From: Opitutaceae bacterium
Lineage (GTDB): Bacteria; Verrucomicrobiota; Verrucomicrobiia; Opitutales; Opitutaceae
Reading direction: 5' to 3'
Assembly: GCA_020847775.1 (NCBI GenBank)
Contig: JADLBI010000006.1
Location: 1-7,438 of the forward strand
Length of the DNA: 7,438 bases
Shown: in pieces, positions 1 to 6,001 of the stretch
Position numbering within the stretch: the stretch's first letter is position 1
Layout: the number at the start of each line of letters is the position of its first letter
Notes under the pieces: generated by a model
What the model saw: only the letters and a program-made list of their open reading frames with translations
The model's database searches: none
Told to the model about the DNA's origin: nothing
Program-made: the position numbers and the translations under genes

Positions 1-558
1 CACCACTTCACGCAAAGGCGACTGCATGAGCATTTCGATCCGCGGTCCTTCTGCGTTCATTTTGCCGTATGCCAAGGCGGCCTCACCGGCCATAAATCCG
101 CGGCTCGACTCATGCCAGTCATCCACTCGCGTGGTCCACAGCCATTTGCGCGGCCAGAATCGTGGTTGTATCCGGGGCGCATGGTTCAATTCATAACTGT
201 TCGCCGATAACATCAGGGTGCCATCACGCCAAATGAACGCGACCGCCGGGCGCCACTTCTCAAGTTCGACCACCCGTCGATCCTTCGTGTGCGTCCCCAC
301 ATCCTTAAACATGCGGTGCACATAAACGAACCGCCCTTGCCATTCACGAAGGTCACCCCCCGTCGGCTTCACGGTTCCTTCAATCAGAAAATACTCTCCC
401 GTGCGCAAAGTCTTCAGTTCGTCGGCCGAACCGGGTCTCCGCATGATTTCATTCAACGAGAAATAACACGGTCGCCAGACGCCCCAAATCAACCCAAGCG
501 CGGTGGCGACGAAGACCAAACGGACGAAAATGCCACTGCGATTGATCAAACCAGCCAT
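1..558 (-). CDS. Membrane-anchored hypothetical protein, N-terminal 186 residues (3' end outside window)
   Basis: The reading frame is open from an ATG at 558 down to the left edge without a stop, so only the N-terminal 186 residues are visible. Residues ~10-28 form one hydrophobic segment rich in F, V, L, I and W after a short basic N-terminus, which fits an N-in signal anchor. The rest is soluble with alternating beta-like stretches: GEYFLIEGTV at ~54-63, RFVYVHRMF at ~76-84, AVAFIWRDGTLML at ~105-117, and a second 'GEAALAYGKM' stretch at ~158-167. This pattern of repeated 'G-x-hydrophobic-G-x-V' strands plus a 'xFxWxDGxLxL' strand loosely recalls membrane-linked GIDE-type domains, but I cannot confirm that by eye. 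AGGAG lies 11 nt before the ATG, slightly far but the best ribosome site nearby. It follows the 156-residue gene after 61 bp in the same direction and is probably cotranscribed. Its third codon positions look less GC-rich than those of hflX. No function is assigned. Confidence 0.8.
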   Translation of the reverse strand, partial: MAGLINRSGIFVRLVFVATALGLIWGVWRPCYFSLNEIMRRPGSADELKTLRTGEYFLIEGTVKPTGGDLREWQGRFVYVHRMFKDVGTHTKDRRVVELEKWRPAVAFIWRDGTLMLSANSYELNHAPRIQPRFWPRKWLWTTRVDDWHESSRGFMAGEAALAYGKMNAEGPRIEMLMQSPLREVV

Positions 559-569
559 GATTACCGTTG

Positions 570-574
570 CTCCT
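570..574 (-). promoter_or_regulatory. Ribosome binding site for the left-edge membrane protein gene
   Basis: On the minus strand AGGAG occurs 11 nt before the ATG at 558. The spacing is longer than ideal, but most starts in this window have no such site, so it supports this start. Confidence 0.5.
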
Positions 575-619
575 CAGATGATGCCGCACGGACAGCATGT
601 TCAGCGCAGACATGAGAAA

Positions 620-1090
620 TTAATGACATGCTGGCGGAGCGCTTTCACCTGCCGGCTTCACCACGCGCGTGTGCCGCAGCGCGCGATTCCAATCGGCCCT
701 GCCCATCGGCCCCACCGCGGCCAGATCAAAGGTGTTTTCGTCAACCTTGCGGGCGACCGCATTGGCCCCGCCGTCCTCGGTCCACCAGGGGAAGTTCTTG
801 CCGAATTGTTTGACCGTGAACGCCACGGATACCGCCGGACGTCCCTTGCGCTCAGGCGTGTGCCGGACGATCTTCGCGCCACCGGGATTTTCAATGGTCA
901 CAACACCCAGCGTTGCGGTCGCGATGTCGTCAAAGCCCTCGACCGGTGCCGGCGTCAGCGTCCACTCGCCGGTAAACCAGGCCGTTTCTTCCGCCGAGGC
1001 GTCGGCAGGCTGGGCCAGCAGCAAAGACGGCAGTCCGAGCAAGCACACAACGCCAAGCATTCGGGAAAAAAAGCGAATCAGGGTGATCAT
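620..1090 (-). CDS. Secreted hypothetical protein, 156 residues, possible small beta-barrel
   Basis: The product begins with a basic-hydrophobic leader (residues ~1-26, ending LLLAQ), a good Sec signal peptide, so it is probably exported to the periplasm or outside. Mature residues ~37-145 look all-beta: WFTGEWTLTP at ~38-47, GVVTIENPGGAKIV at ~62-75, AVSVAFTVKQFG at ~86-97, and ENTFDLAAV followed by LRHTRVV near the end. The early 'F-x-G-x-W' motif and the closing 'R-x-x-R-V-V' strand recall lipocalin-like proteins, but the similarity is weak and inferred. The only cysteine in the mature part is next to the C-terminus. The start lies 12 bp after the stop of the 280-residue gene and has no clear ribosome site, so translation may be coupled. 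A second Met at residue 11 would leave a poorer signal peptide, so the first ATG is preferred. An open plus-strand frame across this gene is a GC-driven shadow. Confidence 0.8.
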   Translation of the reverse strand: MITLIRFFSRMLGVVCLLGLPSLLLAQPADASAEETAWFTGEWTLTPAPVEGFDDIATATLGVVTIENPGGAKIVRHTPERKGRPAVSVAFTVKQFGKNFPWWTEDGGANAVARKVDENTFDLAAVGPMGRADWNRALRHTRVVKPAGESAPPACH

Positions 1091-1102
1091 GGGAAAACGG
1101 GA

Positions 1103-1945
1103 TTAATTGTTCGCTCCGCCGGCCACCGGAGAAACGGCGAAAGGGAGATACTGCTGGTCGGCCGGCTGAACCTCGTATCGGGCGTAAACATAAGCCGGGA
1201 CCTGCGGCTGCGCGGCTTGGGCGGCGGCAAACAGTAGCGCGCGGGTCAGCACCGAGGCGCGAATTGGAGCCGGAGGCACATCCGCAGCGTGGACCTTAGC
1301 CAATTCGGCCAGACGAGCGAGTTCGTCCTGTAGAGGCTTGAACTGATTATCTACGCGGGAACGTGCCGCGAACGAATGAAGATGCGCTGTCAGCGCCGCC
1401 GCGGTATCGTCAAATTGCGCGGGGACGGTGGACGCAAACGCCAGCAACGCCTTCCACCCCTCGCGCCCATGCGCAAGCCATTCACGCGGGCTTCCGTTCT
1501 CCGGAAATGGCGGCGGCAGTAACGCAAGCAGACGCTGGCGATTTTCGAGCGTGAGACGCCCGGTGAATTTGACCGCCGGCGGCCTGAAGCCCGGGCGCGG
1601 CAAAGGGTGCACCTCCGCCTCAAAACGCCCGTCCACCGCCACGGCTTGGATGAAGGCCCGCTTGGACGTTGCGAACCAGTCGGGATCGCCCGCCGCGACA
1701 ATGAGCTCCCGCTGACCCGCATAGTAGCGCTGTTGGGCCGCCGCTCGTGCATTCTCCGGCAAATGCTGAAATTCCGGGTCTGACACTTCCAGCACGCGGT
1801 TCGAAGCCAGTTTTTGCAGGACCACAAACACCGGCCGGGGCACATCACGAATCTCGGCCGGAGACGCGCCAGCCAGAGTTCCGGTGCCGAGGCTGAGTAG
1901 CACCGCCGCAAGCGGGATCAAACGATTGAGTCTGGTAGTTTTCAT
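1103..1945 (-). CDS. Secreted hypothetical protein, paralogue of the C-terminal domain of the 922-residue protein
   Basis: A 280-residue product with a clear Sec signal peptide (MKTTRLNR, then a hydrophobic run, cleavage likely after GTLAGA at ~27). A TTG nine bases upstream (1954) is in frame, but the ATG at 1945 gives the typical basic N-terminus; neither has a good ribosome site. No known family is recognised. The mature protein aligns in order with the tail of the protein encoded at 5807-3039: DVPRPVF (34-40), RAFIQAVAVDGR (96-107), PGFR (118-121), GREGWKALLAFASTVPA (160-176), DEL (207-209), LTRALLFAAAQAA (233-245) and VPAYVYARY (249-257). The distance from the GxxGWK block to DEL is 47 residues in both. 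Residues ~180-225 look helical. The gene is the fourth of the minus-strand series, preceded by a 181-bp spacer and followed after 12 bp by another secreted protein gene. The shared domain suggests it acts with, or competes with, the larger protein. The role is unknown. Confidence 0.85.
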   Translation of the reverse strand: MKTTRLNRLIPLAAVLLSLGTGTLAGASPAEIRDVPRPVFVVLQKLASNRVLEVSDPEFQHLPENARAAAQQRYYAGQRELIVAAGDPDWFATSKRAFIQAVAVDGRFEAEVHPLPRPGFRPPAVKFTGRLTLENRQRLLALLPPPFPENGSPREWLAHGREGWKALLAFASTVPAQFDDTAAALTAHLHSFAARSRVDNQFKPLQDELARLAELAKVHAADVPPAPIRASVLTRALLFAAAQAAQPQVPAYVYARYEVQPADQQYLPFAVSPVAGGANN

Positions 1946-2007
1946 AAAAATCAAGGCCGCTGGTCATTGGCCACGAATGTGTCCGACCAAGGAAAGGCGG
2001 CGAATAT

Positions 2008-2028
2008 GGCGGTGCCGGCGGCACTGCC
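2008..2028. repeat. GC-rich inverted repeat in the 181-bp spacer
   Basis: Arms 2008-2016 (GGCGGTGCC) and 2020-2028 (GGCACTGCC) can pair over 9 positions with one G-T wobble (A-C mismatch in the minus-strand RNA) around a 3-base loop. It lies between the DUF3592 gene and the 280-residue gene, with no T-run after it on either strand, so it is not a classical intrinsic terminator. In DNA this GC-rich such pairings can arise by chance. Confidence 0.3.
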
Positions 2029-2046
2029 GACTCCAGTCGCGAGCAA

Positions 2047-2068
2047 GCCGCTGCCCAAAGCCAGCGGC
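2047..2068. repeat. Perfect 7-bp inverted repeat in the 181-bp spacer
   Basis: Arms 2047-2053 (GCCGCTG) and 2062-2068 (CAGCGGC) are perfect reverse complements around an 8-base loop. The site is 59 bp past the stop of the minus-strand DUF3592 gene. A weak TTGCTCG follows on the minus strand, not a proper U-tract. It could help 3' end formation or be a structured leader for the 280-residue gene; the evidence is only the symmetry and position. Confidence 0.35.
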
Positions 2069-2126
2069 AACCGGTGCCAGCACGGAACTGGACGCGGCCT
2101 ACCGCCAAGCGAAGCGCAGGATGCTT

Positions 2127-2768
2127 TCATGCCCGTTTGATCCGTTTACGCCGCGATTCCTGCGGCACGAGGTGATCGCCTTCCCAATCGCGCCACAAAC
2201 CGCGCATCTGCCACAACGAGACCGCGAAAAAGATCGCGCCCAGAGTGCCGAGAATGCCGGCCTTCGGCTGCACGCCGGGATCGATGACGGCTTCCTCCGG
2301 ATCGTCCGGGTCCACGCGCACCGTCAGTGTCGCTCCCGGAGCGAAGCGTGTGGCGAGTTCTGCGTCAACGGCTGCATGGTCTGGCGTCGCCATCGCGCCG
2401 AAAGCGATGCGCTGCGCCGCATGCGTGCGGCCCACCACATTGTATCGGTAGGTGACATCGGCCCGATACGCCGGGTTCGTCGAGCGGATCTGCCGCACTT
2501 CGACCAGTCGGCTGGCTGTGACCACGGCCTCGACCGGGTGCCAGTTTTGCGAACGCCAGCCATGCCACAAATCAGCGCCGGAAAATAACAGTAAGGCCGC
2601 CCCGCCGGATCCGAGGCCGCCAAAGCAAAGTGCCCCGGCCATCGAAGCTTGATTCGCGCAATAGGAGCGCCGCAGGGTCAGTCCCGCCCAAGCCCCGGCC
2701 GGACACCACATCACCAGCAGTCCCGCGACCAAGGAGGCGATACCGGCGGCGGCCAATATCATGGTCAT
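2127..2768 (-). CDS. DUF3592-family membrane protein
   Basis: A 213-residue product with three hydrophobic segments (~3-25, ~43-63 and ~170-188). Between the second and third lies a beta-rich domain with the DUF3592 pattern: 'W-x-P-V-E-A-V-V-T-x-S' at ~76-86, 'Y-R-A-D-V-T-Y-R-Y-N-V-V-G-R-T' at ~101-115, and 'F-A-P-G-A-T-L-T-V-R-V-D-P-D-D-P-E-E-A-V-I-D-P' at ~142-164, the family's usual end of a nonpolar strand followed by an acidic 'DPxDPxxAV'. The family is common in bacteria and has no established function; the domain probably sits outside the membrane. The C-terminus is strongly basic (ESRRKRIKRA), typical of a cytoplasmic tail. The ATG at 2768 overlaps the stop of the upstream 89-residue gene in an ATGA, and GGAGG lies 10 nt before it, which decides this start over a Met two codons later. 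Translation is probably coupled to the upstream gene. Confidence 0.9.
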   Translation of the reverse strand: MTMILAAAGIASLVAGLLVMWCPAGAWAGLTLRRSYCANQASMAGALCFGGLGSGGAALLLFSGADLWHGWRSQNWHPVEAVVTASRLVEVRQIRSTNPAYRADVTYRYNVVGRTHAAQRIAFGAMATPDHAAVDAELATRFAPGATLTVRVDPDDPEEAVIDPGVQPKAGILGTLGAIFFAVSLWQMRGLWRDWEGDHLVPQESRRKRIKRA

Positions 2769-3034
2769 CGTTTCGTAACCTCCGAAGAGGGGGCCGCGGG
2801 ACCAAGCGCCCGCACCCGCTGCCGCGCGAAATACCAGATCGCGCCCGTGACCGGCGCGAAGAGAAAAAGAAACAGCGCGCCCACGGCGTAACGCGCGCGC
2901 GGCTCGGGATAATTACCGACCTCAAAAAAAAAGTGCGCCAGCGCCACACCCGTGAAGCCCGCGACCATTACCGGAGCGATCCAACACGCGGCGCGGGCTG
3001 CCACGAGTGAAAGTTTACGCGAGAACGCGGCCAT
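2765..3034 (-). CDS. Small membrane protein with two predicted helices, 89 residues
   Basis: The product has a basic N-terminus (MAAFSRKLSLVAARAA), a hydrophobic helix at ~15-37, a short polar loop (EVGNYPEPRAR), a second helix at ~50-70, and a basic C-terminal tail. A hairpin with both ends in the cytoplasm fits the charges. I do not recognise the family. The longest open frame starts at 3094, but that start would lie inside the upstream gene and give a poor N-terminus; the ATG at 3034 is 4 bp after the upstream stop and is preferred. There is no strong ribosome site, so coupling to the 922-residue gene is likely. Its stop overlaps the DUF3592 start by 4 bp. A run of nine T at 2932-2924 encodes Phe35-Phe37; one extra base there would create an immediate stop. 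The gene sits between two envelope-protein genes and may encode a partner of the DUF3592 protein (inference). Confidence 0.8.
   Translation of the reverse strand: MAAFSRKLSLVAARAACWIAPVMVAGFTGVALAHFFFEVGNYPEPRARYAVGALFLFLFAPVTGAIWYFARQRVRALGPAAPSSEVTKR
2779..2783 (-). promoter_or_regulatory. Ribosome binding site for the DUF3592 gene
   Basis: On the minus strand GGAGG lies 10 nt before the ATG at 2768, inside the end of the 89-residue gene. It is the clearest Shine-Dalgarno site in the window and fixes the start that overlaps the upstream stop. Confidence 0.75.
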
Positions 3035-3038
3035 GATC

Positions 3039-5807
3039 TCAGTATCCCGTGGGCTCATCCTTAAACTCCACATACAGCACATCGGGCACGACATCGTTCA
3101 GTCCTTGGTCCAACGCCCGACAGGCTTCATACACCAAAGCTCGCCCAAGCGTGTGTTCCCGTCCTTTGAACTGCGACAGCACTGTGCTGAACGCCGTCAG
3201 CTCATCACGGATGGATGCATAATGGTTCGCCGCACTGCTGCCCGGCCATTTCTCGCCCAGCCAGTTTTGAATCACGGTCAGCATTTCCTTCCGCCCAGCG
3301 GGGCTCGATTCGGCATGCGCAATCGCCTGCTTCCAACCGTTCACGCCAGTCCAAATCCAAAAATAGCGCCGCATCAACGGCGTCATTTCCGGTTCGTCCG
3401 AGCCTTCCACCGGGATGAAGCGCTCGATGAACGCGCGTGCCTGCGGTTGATAACTTCCAAGGAAAACAAGTTCACGCGCCGCGCCCTGCGCATCCGCCGA
3501 CTGCAGCAATTTCAAACGGAATGATGGTTTCGCCACTGCGCTCAGGATACTGCGCTCCAGCGCGTCGATGCGTCCATCGCTCATCATTGCGATCACGAGC
3601 GCGCGCGCCGCATCCATCGAACGCGCCGCGGTCGCCGTCGGCCGCGCCAACTGGAAATAATTAAACAGCGGACGCGGCACGTCGCTCACGATGTTTGCCT
3701 CCGTCGGCACCGCTGTCGCTACCGCCTTCGGATCTGCCACCGGCACACCGCGCGGGCCCCAGTATTCACGCTCAAAACTCCTTTGCTGATCGCGTTGCTG
3801 GATCAATGCCTTCGCATCGGCCTCCCCGGCGGCCGCGAGTTTTTCCACGAGTTTCTCCACCGTGTCGTCCGTCGGCGGCTTCCATTCACCCGCTTGCGCC
3901 GCGCGGATGAGCAAGCGCATCGCGATGAGGTCGCCGGGCTCCGCAGCCTCCTGCAATTTCATCAGCGCCAATGCTCCATTCGCCTGCGCATCTCCGCCCA
4001 TCTGCCCCTGCGCAATCCACAAGGCGTGAATCCGGAGCGCCTCGCCGTTGCCGAGTCGGGCGGCACGCAGGATCCGTTCTTGGATTTCCGCAATCAGTTC
4101 CTTAAGCCGCCTGACGGCATAGCCGTCGCCACTGTCAGGCTTCTCCGCAAGTTCCAAACGCTGCTCGTTCAGCAGGCGCACCAGCGCCATCGTCGCAAGG
4201 ACGTGATCCGCGTTGGAAGCCCGGCGATACGCGCTAATCGCGCCCGCCTTGCGCTCGCTCGGGGCGGTTCCCTTGCGCCCTTCCTCGTAATCGCTCCCAA
4301 GCTGGAAGTCAGCTTCCGGATTTCCCGTGGGCCGCGCGAGACCGACCGCGGCGAACGCATCGGCCCGCGCCTGCGCGGCGGCCGACGGCGACACCGTGGC
4401 CTGTGCCAGCACCTTGAGACTGGCCACGAGCTTTTCCGCGCTGCTTCGTGTGGTCGCCGCGGTTTCCGCTTTCTCCGCCAAGGCCAGCGCGCGCGACAAA
4501 TCCGGCACCACGCCCGCGCCTTCCATATAGAGCAACGCGAGGCGCAGTGCCGCCTCGTGATTGCCAGCCTGCTCCGCCTCCTCCCAGAAAGTTTTCGCCG
4601 TGATAACGCCGCCCCGCGCATACAGTTCGTCGCCTGCCTTCACCTGCTCGATCGAGTGTTGATAAGCTGCGGCCATCAGATCGTTAACCGGGTTAGCAGA
4701 CACCGCACTCGTTGCCGCGACGGCAACCACAGGGGCAGAAGTCTGGACCTCCTGCCACGCGACATAAGGAGCGCCGCCCCGCCCCGCATATTCGAGCTGT
4801 TCCGCATAAATCTTCAGGTAACGGCCTTCTTTCGTGGCGAGCAGGAAATGGTAATTAGTCGGTTCGTCACCCGCGAACCAAGTATCGGGGGTGTTTAAGG
4901 GATCAGCCGCGAAGCGTATCCAATCAAAACCATTCACCGACGCGGCGAGATCGCCGTTGGGCAGGCGCGCCCACGCATCCGGCCCAATCCCGGCGACCTC
5001 AATCAAACTGCCGCCCGTCGGCGTGGCCTGCGTCGAAATTTTCCAATCCACCGCGCCTTCGCTCGGCCACCGGTAACTCAGGATCGCCTGCGGCACGTTA
5101 AACTTCTCGCCCCGGCTGGCATAGGTTCCAGCCAGCACCGCGACGCCATCGCCAATTACCGGAAAAATCGCGCTGGTTGGCGTGAAGTGCTCCGGCAATG
5201 GATCGCTCCAGGTCCAATCGCGCAGATCTTCACTGCGCCCAAGCACGTAACCGGATTCCCCAGGCACCGTCGTCACCACCCACAAGCCCGACGCCCCGGG
5301 ACCGACGCCACGCACCTGCCGACCATCGGCCTCGAGCTTTTCCCAACGCGTGCCATCCTCTGATACATAAAAGCCTTTGGAACCGCGCACTACAAACCAG
5401 CCGGCCAGCACGCGCAGATGCTGCCAATTATTCGCGGGCTCCGGCGCAAAGGCCGTGCGTTCAACCTCGCGCCATTGCGCCGGATCATCGGCCGGTCCGG
5501 TGAGCAGCATGTTGCCCGCCGCGACCACGATACGGTCCCACAACACCGCCAGTCCGGTGACCTGCTGTCGCGGTTGTCCCCAAACACGGTCCGCCACATC
5601 CGCATCGTGCCAATCCGTTTGCCGCCAAACTCCATCACGCGTGCCGTAATAGTGGCTCTCACCGTATTGCGCGTAGGCCCGGACCGTTTGTTGATGGGGG
5701 AAAACGTTCTCCTCCAAACCGTCCGCGTTCACTGTGCAGGGAACCGCGAACAAAACTATGCAAACAAGAACCGCTGCCCCATTTCTCCTCGGCCATGAAC
5801 AATGCAT
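3039..5807 (-). CDS. Large secreted protein: Asp-box propeller-like region, Sel1-like helical repeats, novel C-terminal domain
   Basis: A 922-residue product from the ATG at 5807 (a TTG at 5834 is in frame but adds only an arginine-rich extension). Residues 1-28 are a Sec signal peptide ending TVNA. Residues ~32-355 are rich in W and G and carry repeated Asp-box-like motifs: TRDGVW (~56-61), SEDGTRW (149-155), SEDLRDW (192-198) and SVNGFDW (290-296), as in BNR/sialidase-type beta-propellers; no catalytic set of sialidases is evident. A flexible A/V/P/S linker (~358-378) leads to helical repeats; residues ~406-446 ('AALRLALLYMEGAGVVPDLSRALALAEKAE' in sense) match a Sel1/TPR-like unit, with degenerate ones at ~496-531 and ~575-670. 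The tail (~709-922) begins DVPRPLF and contains MMSDGRIDALE at ~741-751, which recalls TerB-like helices, and is related to the 280-residue protein encoded at 1945-1103. Probably a periplasmic or surface scaffold. It is the first gene of the minus-strand cluster, 4 bp ahead of the next. Function unknown. Confidence 0.85.
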   Translation of the reverse strand: MHCSWPRRNGAAVLVCIVLFAVPCTVNADGLEENVFPHQQTVRAYAQYGESHYYGTRDGVWRQTDWHDADVADRVWGQPRQQVTGLAVLWDRIVVAAGNMLLTGPADDPAQWREVERTAFAPEPANNWQHLRVLAGWFVVRGSKGFYVSEDGTRWEKLEADGRQVRGVGPGASGLWVVTTVPGESGYVLGRSEDLRDWTWSDPLPEHFTPTSAIFPVIGDGVAVLAGTYASRGEKFNVPQAILSYRWPSEGAVDWKISTQATPTGGSLIEVAGIGPDAWARLPNGDLAASVNGFDWIRFAADPLNTPDTWFAGDEPTNYHFLLATKEGRYLKIYAEQLEYAGRGGAPYVAWQEVQTSAPVVAVAATSAVSANPVNDLMAAAYQHSIEQVKAGDELYARGGVITAKTFWEEAEQAGNHEAALRLALLYMEGAGVVPDLSRALALAEKAETAATTRSSAEKLVASLKVLAQATVSPSAAAQARADAFAAVGLARPTGNPEADFQLGSDYEEGRKGTAPSERKAGAISAYRRASNADHVLATMALVRLLNEQRLELAEKPDSGDGYAVRRLKELIAEIQERILRAARLGNGEALRIHALWIAQGQMGGDAQANGALALMKLQEAAEPGDLIAMRLLIRAAQAGEWKPPTDDTVEKLVEKLAAAGEADAKALIQQRDQQRSFEREYWGPRGVPVADPKAVATAVPTEANIVSDVPRPLFNYFQLARPTATAARSMDAARALVIAMMSDGRIDALERSILSAVAKPSFRLKLLQSADAQGAARELVFLGSYQPQARAFIERFIPVEGSDEPEMTPLMRRYFWIWTGVNGWKQAIAHAESSPAGRKEMLTVIQNWLGEKWPGSSAANHYASIRDELTAFSTVLSQFKGREHTLGRALVYEACRALDQGLNDVVPDVLYVEFKDEPTGY

Positions 5808-5900
5808 CCGGCGAAACCTGCGACCGCCCCGCAACCTGTCAAAACATTCAGACCGGCCTACGCATTGTTACGTAGAATGTTATTTTTCCGACTAAAGTTG

Positions 5901-5923
5901 ACGGCACCGGGCCCGCGTGCCGT
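5901..5923. repeat. 7-bp perfect dyad in the divergent intergenic region
   Basis: Arms 5901-5907 (ACGGCAC) and 5917-5923 (GTGCCGT) are perfect reverse complements, and the 9-base centre itself contains the palindrome CGGGCCCG (5908-5915). It sits about midway between the start of the minus-strand cluster and hflX. It could be an operator or a hairpin; there is no T-run after it on either strand, so a terminator is unlikely. Evidence is symmetry and position only. Confidence 0.4.
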
Positions 5924-5958
5924 AGCAGCATAAGCACCCTCTGAATAACGATCCCGAT

Positions 5959-5986
5959 TTGACCGCAGCGACGACTGCCGTATGGT
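5959..5986 (+). promoter_or_regulatory. Candidate sigma-70-type promoter for hflX
   Basis: TTGACC (5959-5964, 5 of 6 to the -35 consensus) is followed after 16 bp by TATGGT (5981-5986, 4 of 6 to the -10 consensus). Transcription would start near 5992-5994, leaving a leader of only about 8-10 nt before the hflX ATG. This agrees with the absence of a ribosome site there. The -10 box is weak. Confidence 0.35.
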
Positions 5987-6001
5987 CACCCTCCTGCCTG
6001 C

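Noticed and set aside
503..1237. 244-residue plus-strand frame spanning three minus-strand genes
   Set aside because: It crosses gene boundaries, is Arg/Gly-rich and antisense to frames that have signal peptides and operon spacing.
1845..2108. 87-residue minus-strand frame covering the 181-bp spacer
   Set aside because: It overlaps the start of the 280-residue gene in another frame, has no clear ribosome site, and its sequence looks like non-coding GC-rich translation.
3035..3094. Upstream start at 3094 for the small membrane protein
   Set aside because: It lies inside the 922-residue gene and adds a Cys/Met-rich stretch unlike the rest; the ATG at 3034 fits the 4-bp operon spacing.
3783..4898. 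371-residue plus-strand frame
   Set aside because: It lies wholly opposite the 922-residue gene, is Arg/His-rich and lacks a domain or a plausible start; the minus-strand product has a signal peptide and repeat motifs.
5808..5834. TTG start at 5834 for the 922-residue protein
   Set aside because: It would add nine mostly basic residues before a good signal peptide; the ATG at 5807 gives a normal leader length.
5837..5842. Perfect TTGACA on the minus strand before the 922-residue gene
   Set aside because: No -10-like hexamer at 16-18 bp downstream (AGGTTT at best), so I do not call a promoter.
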